This document shows, in pieces, positions 10,224 to 18,022 of a stretch of 64,000 bases of DNA; position 1 is the stretch's first letter; every line of letters begins with the position of its first letter. A program made the position numbers and the translations under genes. The stretch lies in the NCBI GenBank assembly GCA_016191245.1, contig JACPOY010000019.1, forward strand, positions 124,001-188,000, written 5' to 3'. Below the pieces are notes generated by a model. The model was not told the DNA's origin, ran no database searches, and worked only from the letters and a program-made list of their open reading frames with translations. Origin of the DNA: Gammaproteobacteria bacterium (GTDB taxonomy: Bacteria; Pseudomonadota; Gammaproteobacteria; Berkiellales; Berkiellaceae).

Positions 10224-10511
10224 TTAGTCTTGTGCAACACAATGAACTAAGCCTGCAACAGCTGCAAAGCCAATGGCGGAAGTAATCATATGGGTAACAT
10301 GTTCTGGTGTACCAAATGCCGAGCCGACAAAAACACTAAAAGAATTCACATCAACGATAGATGAACAAATTGGTTTTAAAGCATCTATTGCTATTTTTTG
10401 TGCGCCAACAACAGCAAGACCACCAATCGCACCTATTGCTGCACCTTTAGCAGGAGTGAGTGAAAAACCACCAGATACTTTTGCTACTTCGATAGTGTTT
10501 AAATGTCTCAT
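10224..10511 (-). CDS. Double-glycine leader peptide 1, bacteriocin-like precursor
   Basis: The 95-residue peptide starts with MRHLNTIEVAKVSGG, a 15-residue leader of the kind cut after GG by C39-peptidase ABC exporters. The predicted mature part (80 residues) is hydrophobic and rich in Gly and Ala (GAAIGAIGGLAVVGAQK), with two Cys (in PICSS and VHCVAQD). The leader shares L4, E8, V12, S13, G14 and G15 with four other genes in this window. GAGGA lies before the ATG and a good promoter is upstream (10550-10578). No exporter or immunity gene is adjacent. Secretion and antimicrobial activity are inferred. Confidence 0.75.
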   Translation of the reverse strand: MRHLNTIEVAKVSGGFSLTPAKGAAIGAIGGLAVVGAQKIAIDALKPICSSIVDVNSFSVFVGSAFGTPEHVTHMITSAIGFAAVAGLVHCVAQD

Positions 10512-10527
10512 TTCAAATCCTCAACAA

Positions 10528-10553
10528 TAGTTACAAATTAAGTTTGGTAACTA
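10528..10553. promoter_or_regulatory. Imperfect palindrome at the -10 of peptide 1
   Basis: The arms TAGTTACAAA and TTTGGTAACTA are inverted repeats with one unpaired base, separated by about five bases. The palindrome overlaps the -10 element (550-555, ACTATA on the plus strand) of the promoter for the 10224-10511 gene. That position suits a repressor operator. The binding protein is unknown. Confidence 0.45.
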
Positions 10554-10578
10554 TATTAATTTTACGATTTGAAGTCAA
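10550..10578 (-). promoter_or_regulatory. Sigma-70 promoter for double-glycine peptide 1
   Basis: On the minus strand TTGACT (573-578) and TATAGT (550-555) are separated by exactly 17 bases, close to the sigma-70 consensus. The ATG of the peptide gene follows about 40 bases downstream of the -10. This supports the short gene as a real, independently transcribed unit. Confidence 0.65.
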
Positions 10579-10669
10579 CCTAATATTTGCAGTTAAGCGA
10601 CTCTTTTCTACCGTTTGTCGGTTAATCGTAACCTTTCATCGTTACAATTAACAAAGTAGGATTTAAATT

Positions 10670-11668
10670 TTAATAATAAGCATCTTCTTTTGTTACTTTG
10701 CCCCTAAATATCCGATATACAAAATAGGTATATCCAAGCACAATTGGCAGAGAAACACTCAAAACACATAGAACAAATATTTGCGAGGGTTTAGAAGCAC
10801 TTACCTGCCAAATGGTGATATTAGGCATAATCATATTCGGCCATAAACTAATAGCTATCCCCATTAAACCTAAAAAGAATATCCCAATGGCGCATCGAAA
10901 TGGGACATTATCAAGATTTTCAGCTAAGCCTTTAAAGACCCCATAAGCAAAGACAAGAACCAAAAGAGGGATGGGGCAAAGATAGAAAAAGTTAGGGAGA
11001 CTAAACCACCTATGACGGATATGAGGGTATTCTAAAGGTGTGTTAATACTGATTACCAATAAAAATAATAGCACCATAAATAAAAGGGGCTTTGTGATGT
11101 GCTTTGCCCAGTCTCTTGTGATTCCTTCTGTTTTCATCACCAGCCAGGTCGAGCCAAGAAATCCATAACCAATAACTAAAGCGGCGCCAGTAGTGATACT
11201 AAAGGAATTGAAGCAATCAAAAACCTTTCCTGCAAACATTAAATTTTCGACATGAATACCGTGAATGACTGCCCCTAAGATAATGCCTTGCGAAAAAGCT
11301 GCCAAAACAGATCCCGCAGTGAATGATGTATCCCAGATCCAACGGCTCCTTACTGCCTTGAGACGAAATTCAAAAGCAACGCCTCGTAATATTAAAGCAA
11401 GAATAAGGAGCATAATAGGCACATAAAGAGCTGATAAAATAATACTATAGGCAATAGGGAAAGCAGCAAAAAGTAACCCACCACCATAAATCAACCAGGT
11501 TTCATTTCCATCCCACACTGGTGCAATTGAGCTCATCATGACATTTTTACAATCATCAGTTGGAGCCCATGGAAAAAGAATTCCAACTCCCAAATCAAAC
11601 CCATCTAGTATGACATACATACCAAGACCAAAGATTAATAACCCAGCGCAAATGATTGCAAAATCCAT
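10670..11668 (-). CDS. cydB: bd-type quinol oxidase subunit II
   Basis: Second membrane subunit of a cytochrome bd-type ubiquinol oxidase. The 332-residue protein is almost wholly membrane helices and opens with FAIICAGLLIFGLGMYVILD. The family segment PVWDGNETWLIYGGG is intact near residue 50. Its start is directly after the cydA stop (no gap), so the two are translationally linked. No cydX-like small gene follows. The length and the short partner suggest the cyanide-insensitive (Cio) branch. Confidence 0.93.
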   Translation of the reverse strand: MDFAIICAGLLIFGLGMYVILDGFDLGVGILFPWAPTDDCKNVMMSSIAPVWDGNETWLIYGGGLLFAAFPIAYSIILSALYVPIMLLILALILRGVAFEFRLKAVRSRWIWDTSFTAGSVLAAFSQGIILGAVIHGIHVENLMFAGKVFDCFNSFSITTGAALVIGYGFLGSTWLVMKTEGITRDWAKHITKPLLFMVLLFLLVISINTPLEYPHIRHRWFSLPNFFYLCPIPLLVLVFAYGVFKGLAENLDNVPFRCAIGIFFLGLMGIAISLWPNMIMPNITIWQVSASKPSQIFVLCVLSVSLPIVLGYTYFVYRIFRGKVTKEDAYY

Positions 11669-13075
11669 TTAGATTTCTCCTTTGCGATCTTGAGTAAGGT
11701 GAGTGGTATGCGTTGCTACATGTAACCATTCAGATTCATCAACATCTTTAGATTCTTCTGATGTAGTTTGAGGGCCTTTTTTAATAAGATGATGACAATA
11801 AAATAAAAATGAAAAGAACATTAACGAATAGGTAATAATAAAACCAATTAAACTGACAAAAACTGCTTCCGGAATAACGGGAGATAAGGCGTCTACTGTT
11901 TTTAAATGGCCGTACACAACGTAAGGTTGCCTGCCGACTTCTGCCACAATCCATCCACTGATGGTAGCAATAAATCCTAAAGGAGTGGACAAAGCGCATA
12001 ACCATAAATAGGGTCTATATAAAAGGTTTTTGCGAAATCGTAAGAAAACACCTGCGATTGCTATAAATAAAAATAAAAACCCTAAACCAACCATGATACG
12101 AAAGGCATAAAAAACAGTGGCAACTGGTGGTCTTTCAGCTTTAGGCCAGTTTTTGAGCCCTTTAACCTCACCATTAAAGTCATGGGTCAAAATAAAGCTG
12201 GTTAATTTGGGGATAGATAGGACATCTTCGTTCTTTTCTTCCTTAGAATTTGGGACAGCAAATAGCACTAAGGGGGCACCTTTCGTGGTATCCCACAACC
12301 CTTCCATCGCAGCGACTTTAACAGGTTGATATTCTAAGACTTCTATACCATGCATATCACCTAAAATAATCTGTAAAGGGGCAAGAATGCTGAAAAATAT
12401 TAAGGCAATCGAAAATCCCTTTTGTGCCGCTTTAATATGATTTTGTTTGAGAAGGTACCATGCGCAAACACCCACAACACATAAAGAAGCGGTAAGATAG
12501 GATGAAATTAACGAATGAATAAATCGATAAGGCATGGAAGGATTAAAAATCACTTTCCACCATGAATTCACCACAAAGATCCCGCTATTCATATCAACGC
12601 CTTGCGGGGTATGCATCCAAGAATTGGCTGCAATAATCCAAAAAGCCGAATTATGTGTACCAAGGACAACAAAGCAAGTTGCCATAAAGTGAATAGAAGG
12701 AGAAACTTTTTCCCAACCGAATAACATGACACCGATAAATGCGGCTTCAAGAAAAAATGCCGTCATGACCTCAACACTTAATAGAGGACCCAAAACAGCG
12801 CCTGCTGTTTCAGATAATCCACTGAAGTTGGTACCAAACTGGTAAGATAGAGGGATCCCCGTCACTATCCCCATGCCAAAAGCGAGAGCAAAAATCTTAG
12901 CCCAGAAGCGATAGAGATCTTTGTAAATAGTGTTTTTTGTTTTTAACCATAGTGTTTCTAGGATCAACAAAAATAACCCTAGTCCAATGGTGAGTGTGGG
13001 CCAGATAATATGAAATCCGATCGTAAAGGCAAATTGAACACGTGATAAAATAGCAAGATTAAAATCTAATGGCAT
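11669..13075 (-). CDS. cydA: bd-type quinol oxidase subunit I, short Q-loop (CioA-like)
   Basis: Haem-binding subunit that oxidises ubiquinol and reduces oxygen. At 468 residues it is shorter than E. coli CydA, and the Q-loop between the middle helices is short, as in CioA. The haem ligand region (RVQFAFTIGFHIIWPTLTI), the central segment with GWEKVSPSIHFMAT and the motif GWIVAEVGRQPYVVYG are present. Such enzymes support respiration at low oxygen and under nitric oxide or cyanide, which suits life inside a host. The naming as cio rather than cyd is inferred from length. Confidence 0.92.
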   Translation of the reverse strand: MPLDFNLAILSRVQFAFTIGFHIIWPTLTIGLGLFLLILETLWLKTKNTIYKDLYRFWAKIFALAFGMGIVTGIPLSYQFGTNFSGLSETAGAVLGPLLSVEVMTAFFLEAAFIGVMLFGWEKVSPSIHFMATCFVVLGTHNSAFWIIAANSWMHTPQGVDMNSGIFVVNSWWKVIFNPSMPYRFIHSLISSYLTASLCVVGVCAWYLLKQNHIKAAQKGFSIALIFFSILAPLQIILGDMHGIEVLEYQPVKVAAMEGLWDTTKGAPLVLFAVPNSKEEKNEDVLSIPKLTSFILTHDFNGEVKGLKNWPKAERPPVATVFYAFRIMVGLGFLFLFIAIAGVFLRFRKNLLYRPYLWLCALSTPLGFIATISGWIVAEVGRQPYVVYGHLKTVDALSPVIPEAVFVSLIGFIITYSLMFFSFLFYCHHLIKKGPQTTSEESKDVDESEWLHVATHTTHLTQDRKGEI

Positions 13076-13113
13076 ATAATTACCTTTAGGATTAGTTTTA
13101 ATCAGTATAGAAG

Positions 13114-13785
13114 ATGAGAATGAGAATGAGAAAAAGAAACCTATATATAATTAGTCTAATAGCAATAGTTGTTTCTATTGCAGTAATACTGGGTTTGTTT
13201 TCAGGAACCATTATGAGCCAAGTTGAAAGCCTTCATTATCAAGTAAAAAAGTCAGCTCCTCCAATTGAAATACGGGAGTATCCTGGATTGTTGGTTGCCC
13301 AAACCGAGGTGACAGGTGAAAGGGAGCTTGCTATCAACCAAGGTTTTAGAATTATTGCTGATTTTATTTTTGGCAATAATGTAGCAAAGCAAAATATAGC
13401 AATGACAGCGCCCGTAATTCAGCAATCAAATGAGAAAATTGCGATGACAGCACCAGTTTTACAACAAGGGGATAAAGAGCAATGGAAAGTGAAGTTTGTC
13501 ATGCCCAGTCAATATACGAAGCAAACTCTACCTGTTCCCGTAAATAAGAATATTCAAATTATTGAACAACCAGTTGCAACATTTATAGCCATTACTTTCT
13601 CTGGTTTCTCTACAAAAACTAATTTAGAAAAAAACTTGAAACGATTACAAAAATATATCGCTGAACATCAAATACAAGTCAAGGGCAGCCCTATATATGC
13701 ATTTTATAATCCGCCATGGACTTTACCATTTATGCGACGCAACGAGATATGGATTGAAATAGAACCATTATCATATTCTAAGTAA
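13114..13785 (+). CDS. SOUL family haem-binding protein
   Basis: SOUL/HBP proteins bind haem or porphyrins. The 223-residue protein has an N-terminal membrane anchor (about residues 8-30, LYIISLIAIVVSIAVILGLF) and then a SOUL domain with IEIREYPGLLVAQTEV, the repeated NIAMTAPVI / KIAMTAPVL pair and a C-terminal ending PPWTLPFMRRNEIWIEI. It is divergent from cydA with 38 bases between starts, so they may share control and a haem link is possible. The start has three in-frame ATG codons (MRMRMR); the first is used here. Confidence 0.85.
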   Translation: MRMRMRKRNLYIISLIAIVVSIAVILGLFSGTIMSQVESLHYQVKKSAPPIEIREYPGLLVAQTEVTGERELAINQGFRIIADFIFGNNVAKQNIAMTAPVIQQSNEKIAMTAPVLQQGDKEQWKVKFVMPSQYTKQTLPVPVNKNIQIIEQPVATFIAITFSGFSTKTNLEKNLKRLQKYIAEHQIQVKGSPIYAFYNPPWTLPFMRRNEIWIEIEPLSYSK

Positions 13786-13789
13786 AATT

Positions 13790-14776
13790 CTATTGTATGA
13801 ATATTTCCATTGATTTTGCGCTTGATTTCATTAATCTATCAAGTATGCCCTCCCATTCTATTATTTTTGGAGGCTTTTCTATTGCTATGGCTTCAAATAA
13901 AGATTCATCTGCCATTCTCAATTTTTGATAAAGTACTTTTGCATATTTATTTGCATCAAAAGGCATTCGACATCCATTGAAGCCTAAATGCTGGTAATCA
14001 TTAATACTCAGAATATAAACAGAATTTTGATGGAGATCGCTAATTTTTTTAAGTTGGCTTGGGCATTCAAATAAAAAAGTAGGTTTAGACGGGGCATAAT
14101 GATACTTATGCGATCCTGAAACTGCCTTAGTTCCTTTCTTTAAATAGGTAATGTGCGTATGATCCAAAACCTCATAAATAGCGTTAATCGATATCATTCC
14201 TGGCCGTAAAATTGAGTAAGTATGTGCATCGGTAGCATCGATAATGGTTGATTCTAAACCGATATTACAAGAACCACCATCAAGTACCTTTACATGGCCT
14301 TGAAATTCCGTAATGACATGCTTAGCATTTGTTGGGCTAATTTTACCATATTGATTAGCAGATGGGGCTGCCAAAGGTGAACCTACTAATTTAATCAATG
14401 ATAATGTTAGCTCATGGTTTGGCATTCGAATACCAACTGAATCTTGGCCTCCAGTGACAATATTAGATACTAATTTTGATTTTCGTAAGACTATCGTTAA
14501 AGGTCCTGGCCAAAAATTTTTTGCCAATCTATATGCATAATCTGGTATGTCAATAGCATAGTCTGATAATTGTGAAATATCTGAGATATGAATAATTAAA
14601 GGATGATTATTCGGTCGGTTTTTAAGAGAAAATATTTGTTTGATTGCATTATCTTGGCGAATATCTGCCGCCAAGCCATAAACTGTTTCAGTTGGAATGG
14701 CAAAAACTTCACCTTGACGAATATAATCAGCGACTAAAGATATCTCATTGGGATTAAATATATTTTTCATATTCAT
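13790..14776 (-). CDS. L-threonylcarbamoyladenylate synthase, Sua5 type
   Basis: Makes threonylcarbamoyl-AMP from Thr, ATP and bicarbonate for the t6A37 modification of ANN-decoding tRNAs. The 328-residue length matches Sua5 (YrdC domain plus a C-terminal Sua5 domain) and not the short TsaC. Visible are AIPTETVYGLAAD, SLKNRPNNHPLIIHI, WPGPLTIVL and the linker GTKAVSGSHKYHYAPSKPTFL that leads to the second domain. Its ATG overlaps the stop of the upstream LysR gene by one base (TAATG), so the two are coupled. The enzyme uses bicarbonate, which may be relevant beside a bicarbonate pump. Confidence 0.9.
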   Translation of the reverse strand: MNMKNIFNPNEISLVADYIRQGEVFAIPTETVYGLAADIRQDNAIKQIFSLKNRPNNHPLIIHISDISQLSDYAIDIPDYAYRLAKNFWPGPLTIVLRKSKLVSNIVTGGQDSVGIRMPNHELTLSLIKLVGSPLAAPSANQYGKISPTNAKHVITEFQGHVKVLDGGSCNIGLESTIIDATDAHTYSILRPGMISINAIYEVLDHTHITYLKKGTKAVSGSHKYHYAPSKPTFLFECPSQLKKISDLHQNSVYILSINDYQHLGFNGCRMPFDANKYAKVLYQKLRMADESLFEAIAIEKPPKIIEWEGILDRLMKSSAKSMEIFIQ

Positions 14777-15693
14777 TATCCGGTCGAACTTCTAAATGAA
14801 CCAAGATTCGGGTGTTTTCGAACAAAATCATAAAATCCTTTTGCAAGAGTAGACAGATGCTTTCCTTTGCTTTTGACTAAAAACCATTTATGTTTAATAG
14901 GGAATTCAATCACATCCAGCACAGTAATTAAACCTGCTTTTTGCTCAATATCAATACTTTGATGTGATAAAATTGAAATTCCAATATTTCCTATGATTGC
15001 CTGTTTTATCGACTCGTTATTATCAATTTCCATTTGAATATTAGGTTTGACTTTGTATTTTTGTAGAATACTTTCCATAGCCATGCGAGTTCCTGAGCCG
15101 ATTTCTCTTACTAGCCATGGCTCATTTGCTATTAATTTTAAATGAAATTTTTTATGTCGCGCCATAGGATGCACTGGGCTTGCTGCGACAACAAGTTCAT
15201 CCTCATAAAAATCTTGATAGTCAATTGCCATCAATTCTGGTAATTGACTCATGATAACAAAATCATCAAGATTTTCCTCAAGTCTTTCAATAATTTCTTG
15301 GCGATTTTTTATTTTAAGTTCAATATTAATCTCTGGATAAAGTGATTTAAATGAACCAAGTAATCGTGGGATAAAATATTTCGCGGTCGTGACACTCGCA
15401 ATTCTGATAGTGCCAACCATTTTACCCTGGGTTAAATTAATTTTTGTTTTTGCCTCTTCTAATTGTTTTTCAATCTCTTCATAAGCATGTAATAAAATTT
15501 CTCCGGCAGCGGTAATGTGTAACTTCTTATGCAAAATTTCAATAATAGGAGTATCAATTTGTTGTTCTATATTGCGAATAATATTGGAGACGGCAGGTTG
15601 TGTCATATGCAATTTGTTCGCCGCCTTAGTTACACTTTTTACCTTGGCAACTTGATGAAATACACGCATTTGATGAAGGGTTATATGCATCAC
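14776..15693 (-). CDS. LysR-type transcriptional regulator, CbbR-like
   Basis: A 305-residue LysR regulator: an N-terminal winged helix-turn-helix (HQMRVFHQVAKVKSVTKAAN, then LHMTQPAVSNIIRNIE) and a C-terminal inducer domain (about residues 90-295). The text around VGTIRIASVTTAKYFIPRLLG resembles CbbR-type regulators of carbon fixation genes. It is divergent from the dabB-dabA operon and so is its likely regulator, acting from the short intergenic region 15694-15791. The ligand is not evident. Confidence 0.88.
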   Translation of the reverse strand: MMHITLHQMRVFHQVAKVKSVTKAANKLHMTQPAVSNIIRNIEQQIDTPIIEILHKKLHITAAGEILLHAYEEIEKQLEEAKTKINLTQGKMVGTIRIASVTTAKYFIPRLLGSFKSLYPEINIELKIKNRQEIIERLEENLDDFVIMSQLPELMAIDYQDFYEDELVVAASPVHPMARHKKFHLKLIANEPWLVREIGSGTRMAMESILQKYKVKPNIQMEIDNNESIKQAIIGNIGISILSHQSIDIEQKAGLITVLDVIEFPIKHKWFLVKSKGKHLSTLAKGFYDFVRKHPNLGSFRSSTG

Positions 15694-15791
15694 TTTTTTG
15701 TTATGCCTGATATAGAAATGTTGAATTTTACATTATGTTACTATCTCGCCATAATTCGTGCAAATATATCAAACTCAAAAAGGTAAATAAG

Positions 15792-18002
15792 GTGGATCAG
15801 GCGGATATTTTGAGCCGGACTGAAAATAACTTTGTTAGGAGAGACAGTGGCCACTATATATCAATTCTTTCGTTTTTATTAAAGAGTTTCCTTCTTTTAG
15901 GTCTTCTATATTCAAGCTTGGTATTACTTTTACAATCAACTAGTTCCGACTTTAATTTTTTATGGCTAAAAGTAAGTGGCATCCAGCTTGAATTAAGTTT
16001 CAAAATAGACAATCTTGCTGTAATTATGTTATGGGTGGTTGGCATAATTGGATGTACGGTGTTTAACTATTCATCTCGATACTTATTATCTGATAAGTCT
16101 CGAAACCGTTTTTTAGTTCAAATATTGCTTACCATTTTTTCTGTAATCTTTTTCATATTATCGAGTAATTTACTTACTGCTTTCATTGGCTGGCAATTGA
16201 TTGGATTAAATTTATATTTATTATTAAATCATTATCATTATCAACCAGAAGCAAACCGGGCAGCTAAAAAGAAATATATTATCAATAAACTAGGTGATAT
16301 GTGTTTTTTGTTAGCAATAATTTTATGCTATCACTATTATGGAACAACGGATTATGTAACGCTTGGCCAATCAGAATCTATAGTTGTTTGGTTAGGGGAT
16401 TCTTGCATTGAAATTCATAGTCTGATTATTGGATTTGTTTTTATTGCAATAATGACTAAATCAGCTCAGTTTCCTTTTCATATTTGGCTGCCCGATACAA
16501 TGCAAGCACCAACGCCAGTTTCGGCACTGATGCATGCTGGCGTAATAAATGCCGGTGGGATCCTTTTAGCTCGCATAAGCCCACTGTTCAATCAAACTAC
16601 ATTCATACCATATTTTATCTGTATTGTAGGATTAGCAACGCTAATAACGGGATCATTATTTAAAGCTTCCCAGGTTGATATTAAGAAACAACTAGCTTAC
16701 TCGACGATGAGCCAAATGGGTTATATGGTAATGCAAAGTGGCCTGGGTCTTTTTAGCGCAGCACTATTTCACTTAATAGCACATGGGTTTTACAAAGCAT
16801 TTTTATTTATGAATGCCGGAAACAAACTATTTGAGAGCAAAAAACATGATGAAGTAATTATAAGCAAAACAACTGCCAACTTTATTTTTGCTTGCTTTTT
16901 GGTTGTCGCGATGATGGTGTTAACCAATCTAGCCGTTAAAAATCTCATTATCCCAACGTTAGTTTTTACCTTCATTGCTCTTACTTTGCATCAAATGATA
17001 TACACTATTATATCCCAGAAAATTTTATTATCTCATAAAATTATACTCATATCTTTGTATCAAATTTTGTTTGCAATGTATGCCTATTTACTAGTTCATT
17101 TTGAATTTCTAATAAATTTAGAAAGCAATTTTAAGATTTCAGATACTTTCCAACGAACGCTTTCAATTCTTGTTATCGCTGGTTACGTGGTTTCGATTTT
17201 TATTAATCAATACATGTTGCAAAATAACCCTATCGGTAAAAAATTATATGTAATTATTAAGAATAAGTTCTATATTGAAGAAATATTTCGCTCGATATTG
17301 CTAAATCCATTGCGTTCAATCGGTGACAGTCTTAACAATATATTGCTTAAAAATAATTTTAGTATTTCAGTATTTTCACTCATAGTTTTATTGCTGCCGA
17401 TGTCTACATTGTTTAAAAATTCTATAGGATCAGTTTATTTATTTTATCTCAACTTGATTTCAATACTAGTATTAATATTTTTACTTCTGATGACAAATAT
17501 AGGGAAATCACTAACAAATATTTTTGTATTGCTCTTTTTTAGCCATTTATATTTAATTACAATTGTATTGATCAATGTCAACAACTTCAAATCGTACTTT
17601 ATTTTATTAGCTCAGTATGTATCTATTTTCTTGGGCTTATGGCTCTTAATAAGAGAGTCAAAACATAAATTCCACAATGTAGCTTACACAAACAAACTTT
17701 CATCGTGGGGTGTTTATATGATGATCTTTCTGTTTGCGTTAATGGGTTTACCTGGGAGTGTTAGTTTTAATTGGTGGTTTAGTATACTACTCAGTTTTAT
17801 CCATAATCCTTATTTGATAATACTGATCGTAATTGCAAGCATTGTTTTGGCAATTAGTATATTACATATATTACAAGACTATGTTTTTAGTCTTAAGAAA
17901 ACTGCTTCATTTCAGGATTTTCAAATAGTAAAGCACATGGTTTTATCTGGCATAATTACATTCAATATTATTTGTGGCCTATATCCAGCATTGTTTGGCT
18001 AA
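15792..18002 (+). CDS. dabB: DAB inorganic carbon transporter subunit DabB (NuoL-like)
   Basis: Proton-conducting membrane subunit of the two-part DAB system that accumulates bicarbonate using the proton gradient. It belongs to the proton-antiporter family of NuoL and MrpA. Core motifs are visible: PFHIWLPDTMQAPTPVSALM, HAGVINAGGILLARISPLF and KKQLAYSTMSQMGYM. From the GTG at 15792 (AAAAGG about 8 bases upstream) it has 736 residues and many helices. An ATG at 15735 is in frame but would leave only 41 bases to the divergent LysR gene. No other Nuo subunits are nearby, so it is not complex I. Confidence 0.85.
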   Translation: MDQADILSRTENNFVRRDSGHYISILSFLLKSFLLLGLLYSSLVLLLQSTSSDFNFLWLKVSGIQLELSFKIDNLAVIMLWVVGIIGCTVFNYSSRYLLSDKSRNRFLVQILLTIFSVIFFILSSNLLTAFIGWQLIGLNLYLLLNHYHYQPEANRAAKKKYIINKLGDMCFLLAIILCYHYYGTTDYVTLGQSESIVVWLGDSCIEIHSLIIGFVFIAIMTKSAQFPFHIWLPDTMQAPTPVSALMHAGVINAGGILLARISPLFNQTTFIPYFICIVGLATLITGSLFKASQVDIKKQLAYSTMSQMGYMVMQSGLGLFSAALFHLIAHGFYKAFLFMNAGNKLFESKKHDEVIISKTTANFIFACFLVVAMMVLTNLAVKNLIIPTLVFTFIALTLHQMIYTIISQKILLSHKIILISLYQILFAMYAYLLVHFEFLINLESNFKISDTFQRTLSILVIAGYVVSIFINQYMLQNNPIGKKLYVIIKNKFYIEEIFRSILLNPLRSIGDSLNNILLKNNFSISVFSLIVLLLPMSTLFKNSIGSVYLFYLNLISILVLIFLLLMTNIGKSLTNIFVLLFFSHLYLITIVLINVNNFKSYFILLAQYVSIFLGLWLLIRESKHKFHNVAYTNKLSSWGVYMMIFLFALMGLPGSVSFNWWFSILLSFIHNPYLIILIVIASIVLAISILHILQDYVFSLKKTASFQDFQIVKHMVLSGIITFNIICGLYPALFG

Positions 18003-18022
18003 TTTTAATAAAAGGTTCAAAA

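Noticed and set aside
15792..18002. NuoL subunit of respiratory complex I
   Set aside because: No other nuo genes are near and DabA follows directly, which defines it as DabB.
17972..18022. Longer DabA start
   Set aside because: It overlaps dabB, and a start with a ribosome site at 18023 fits the family.
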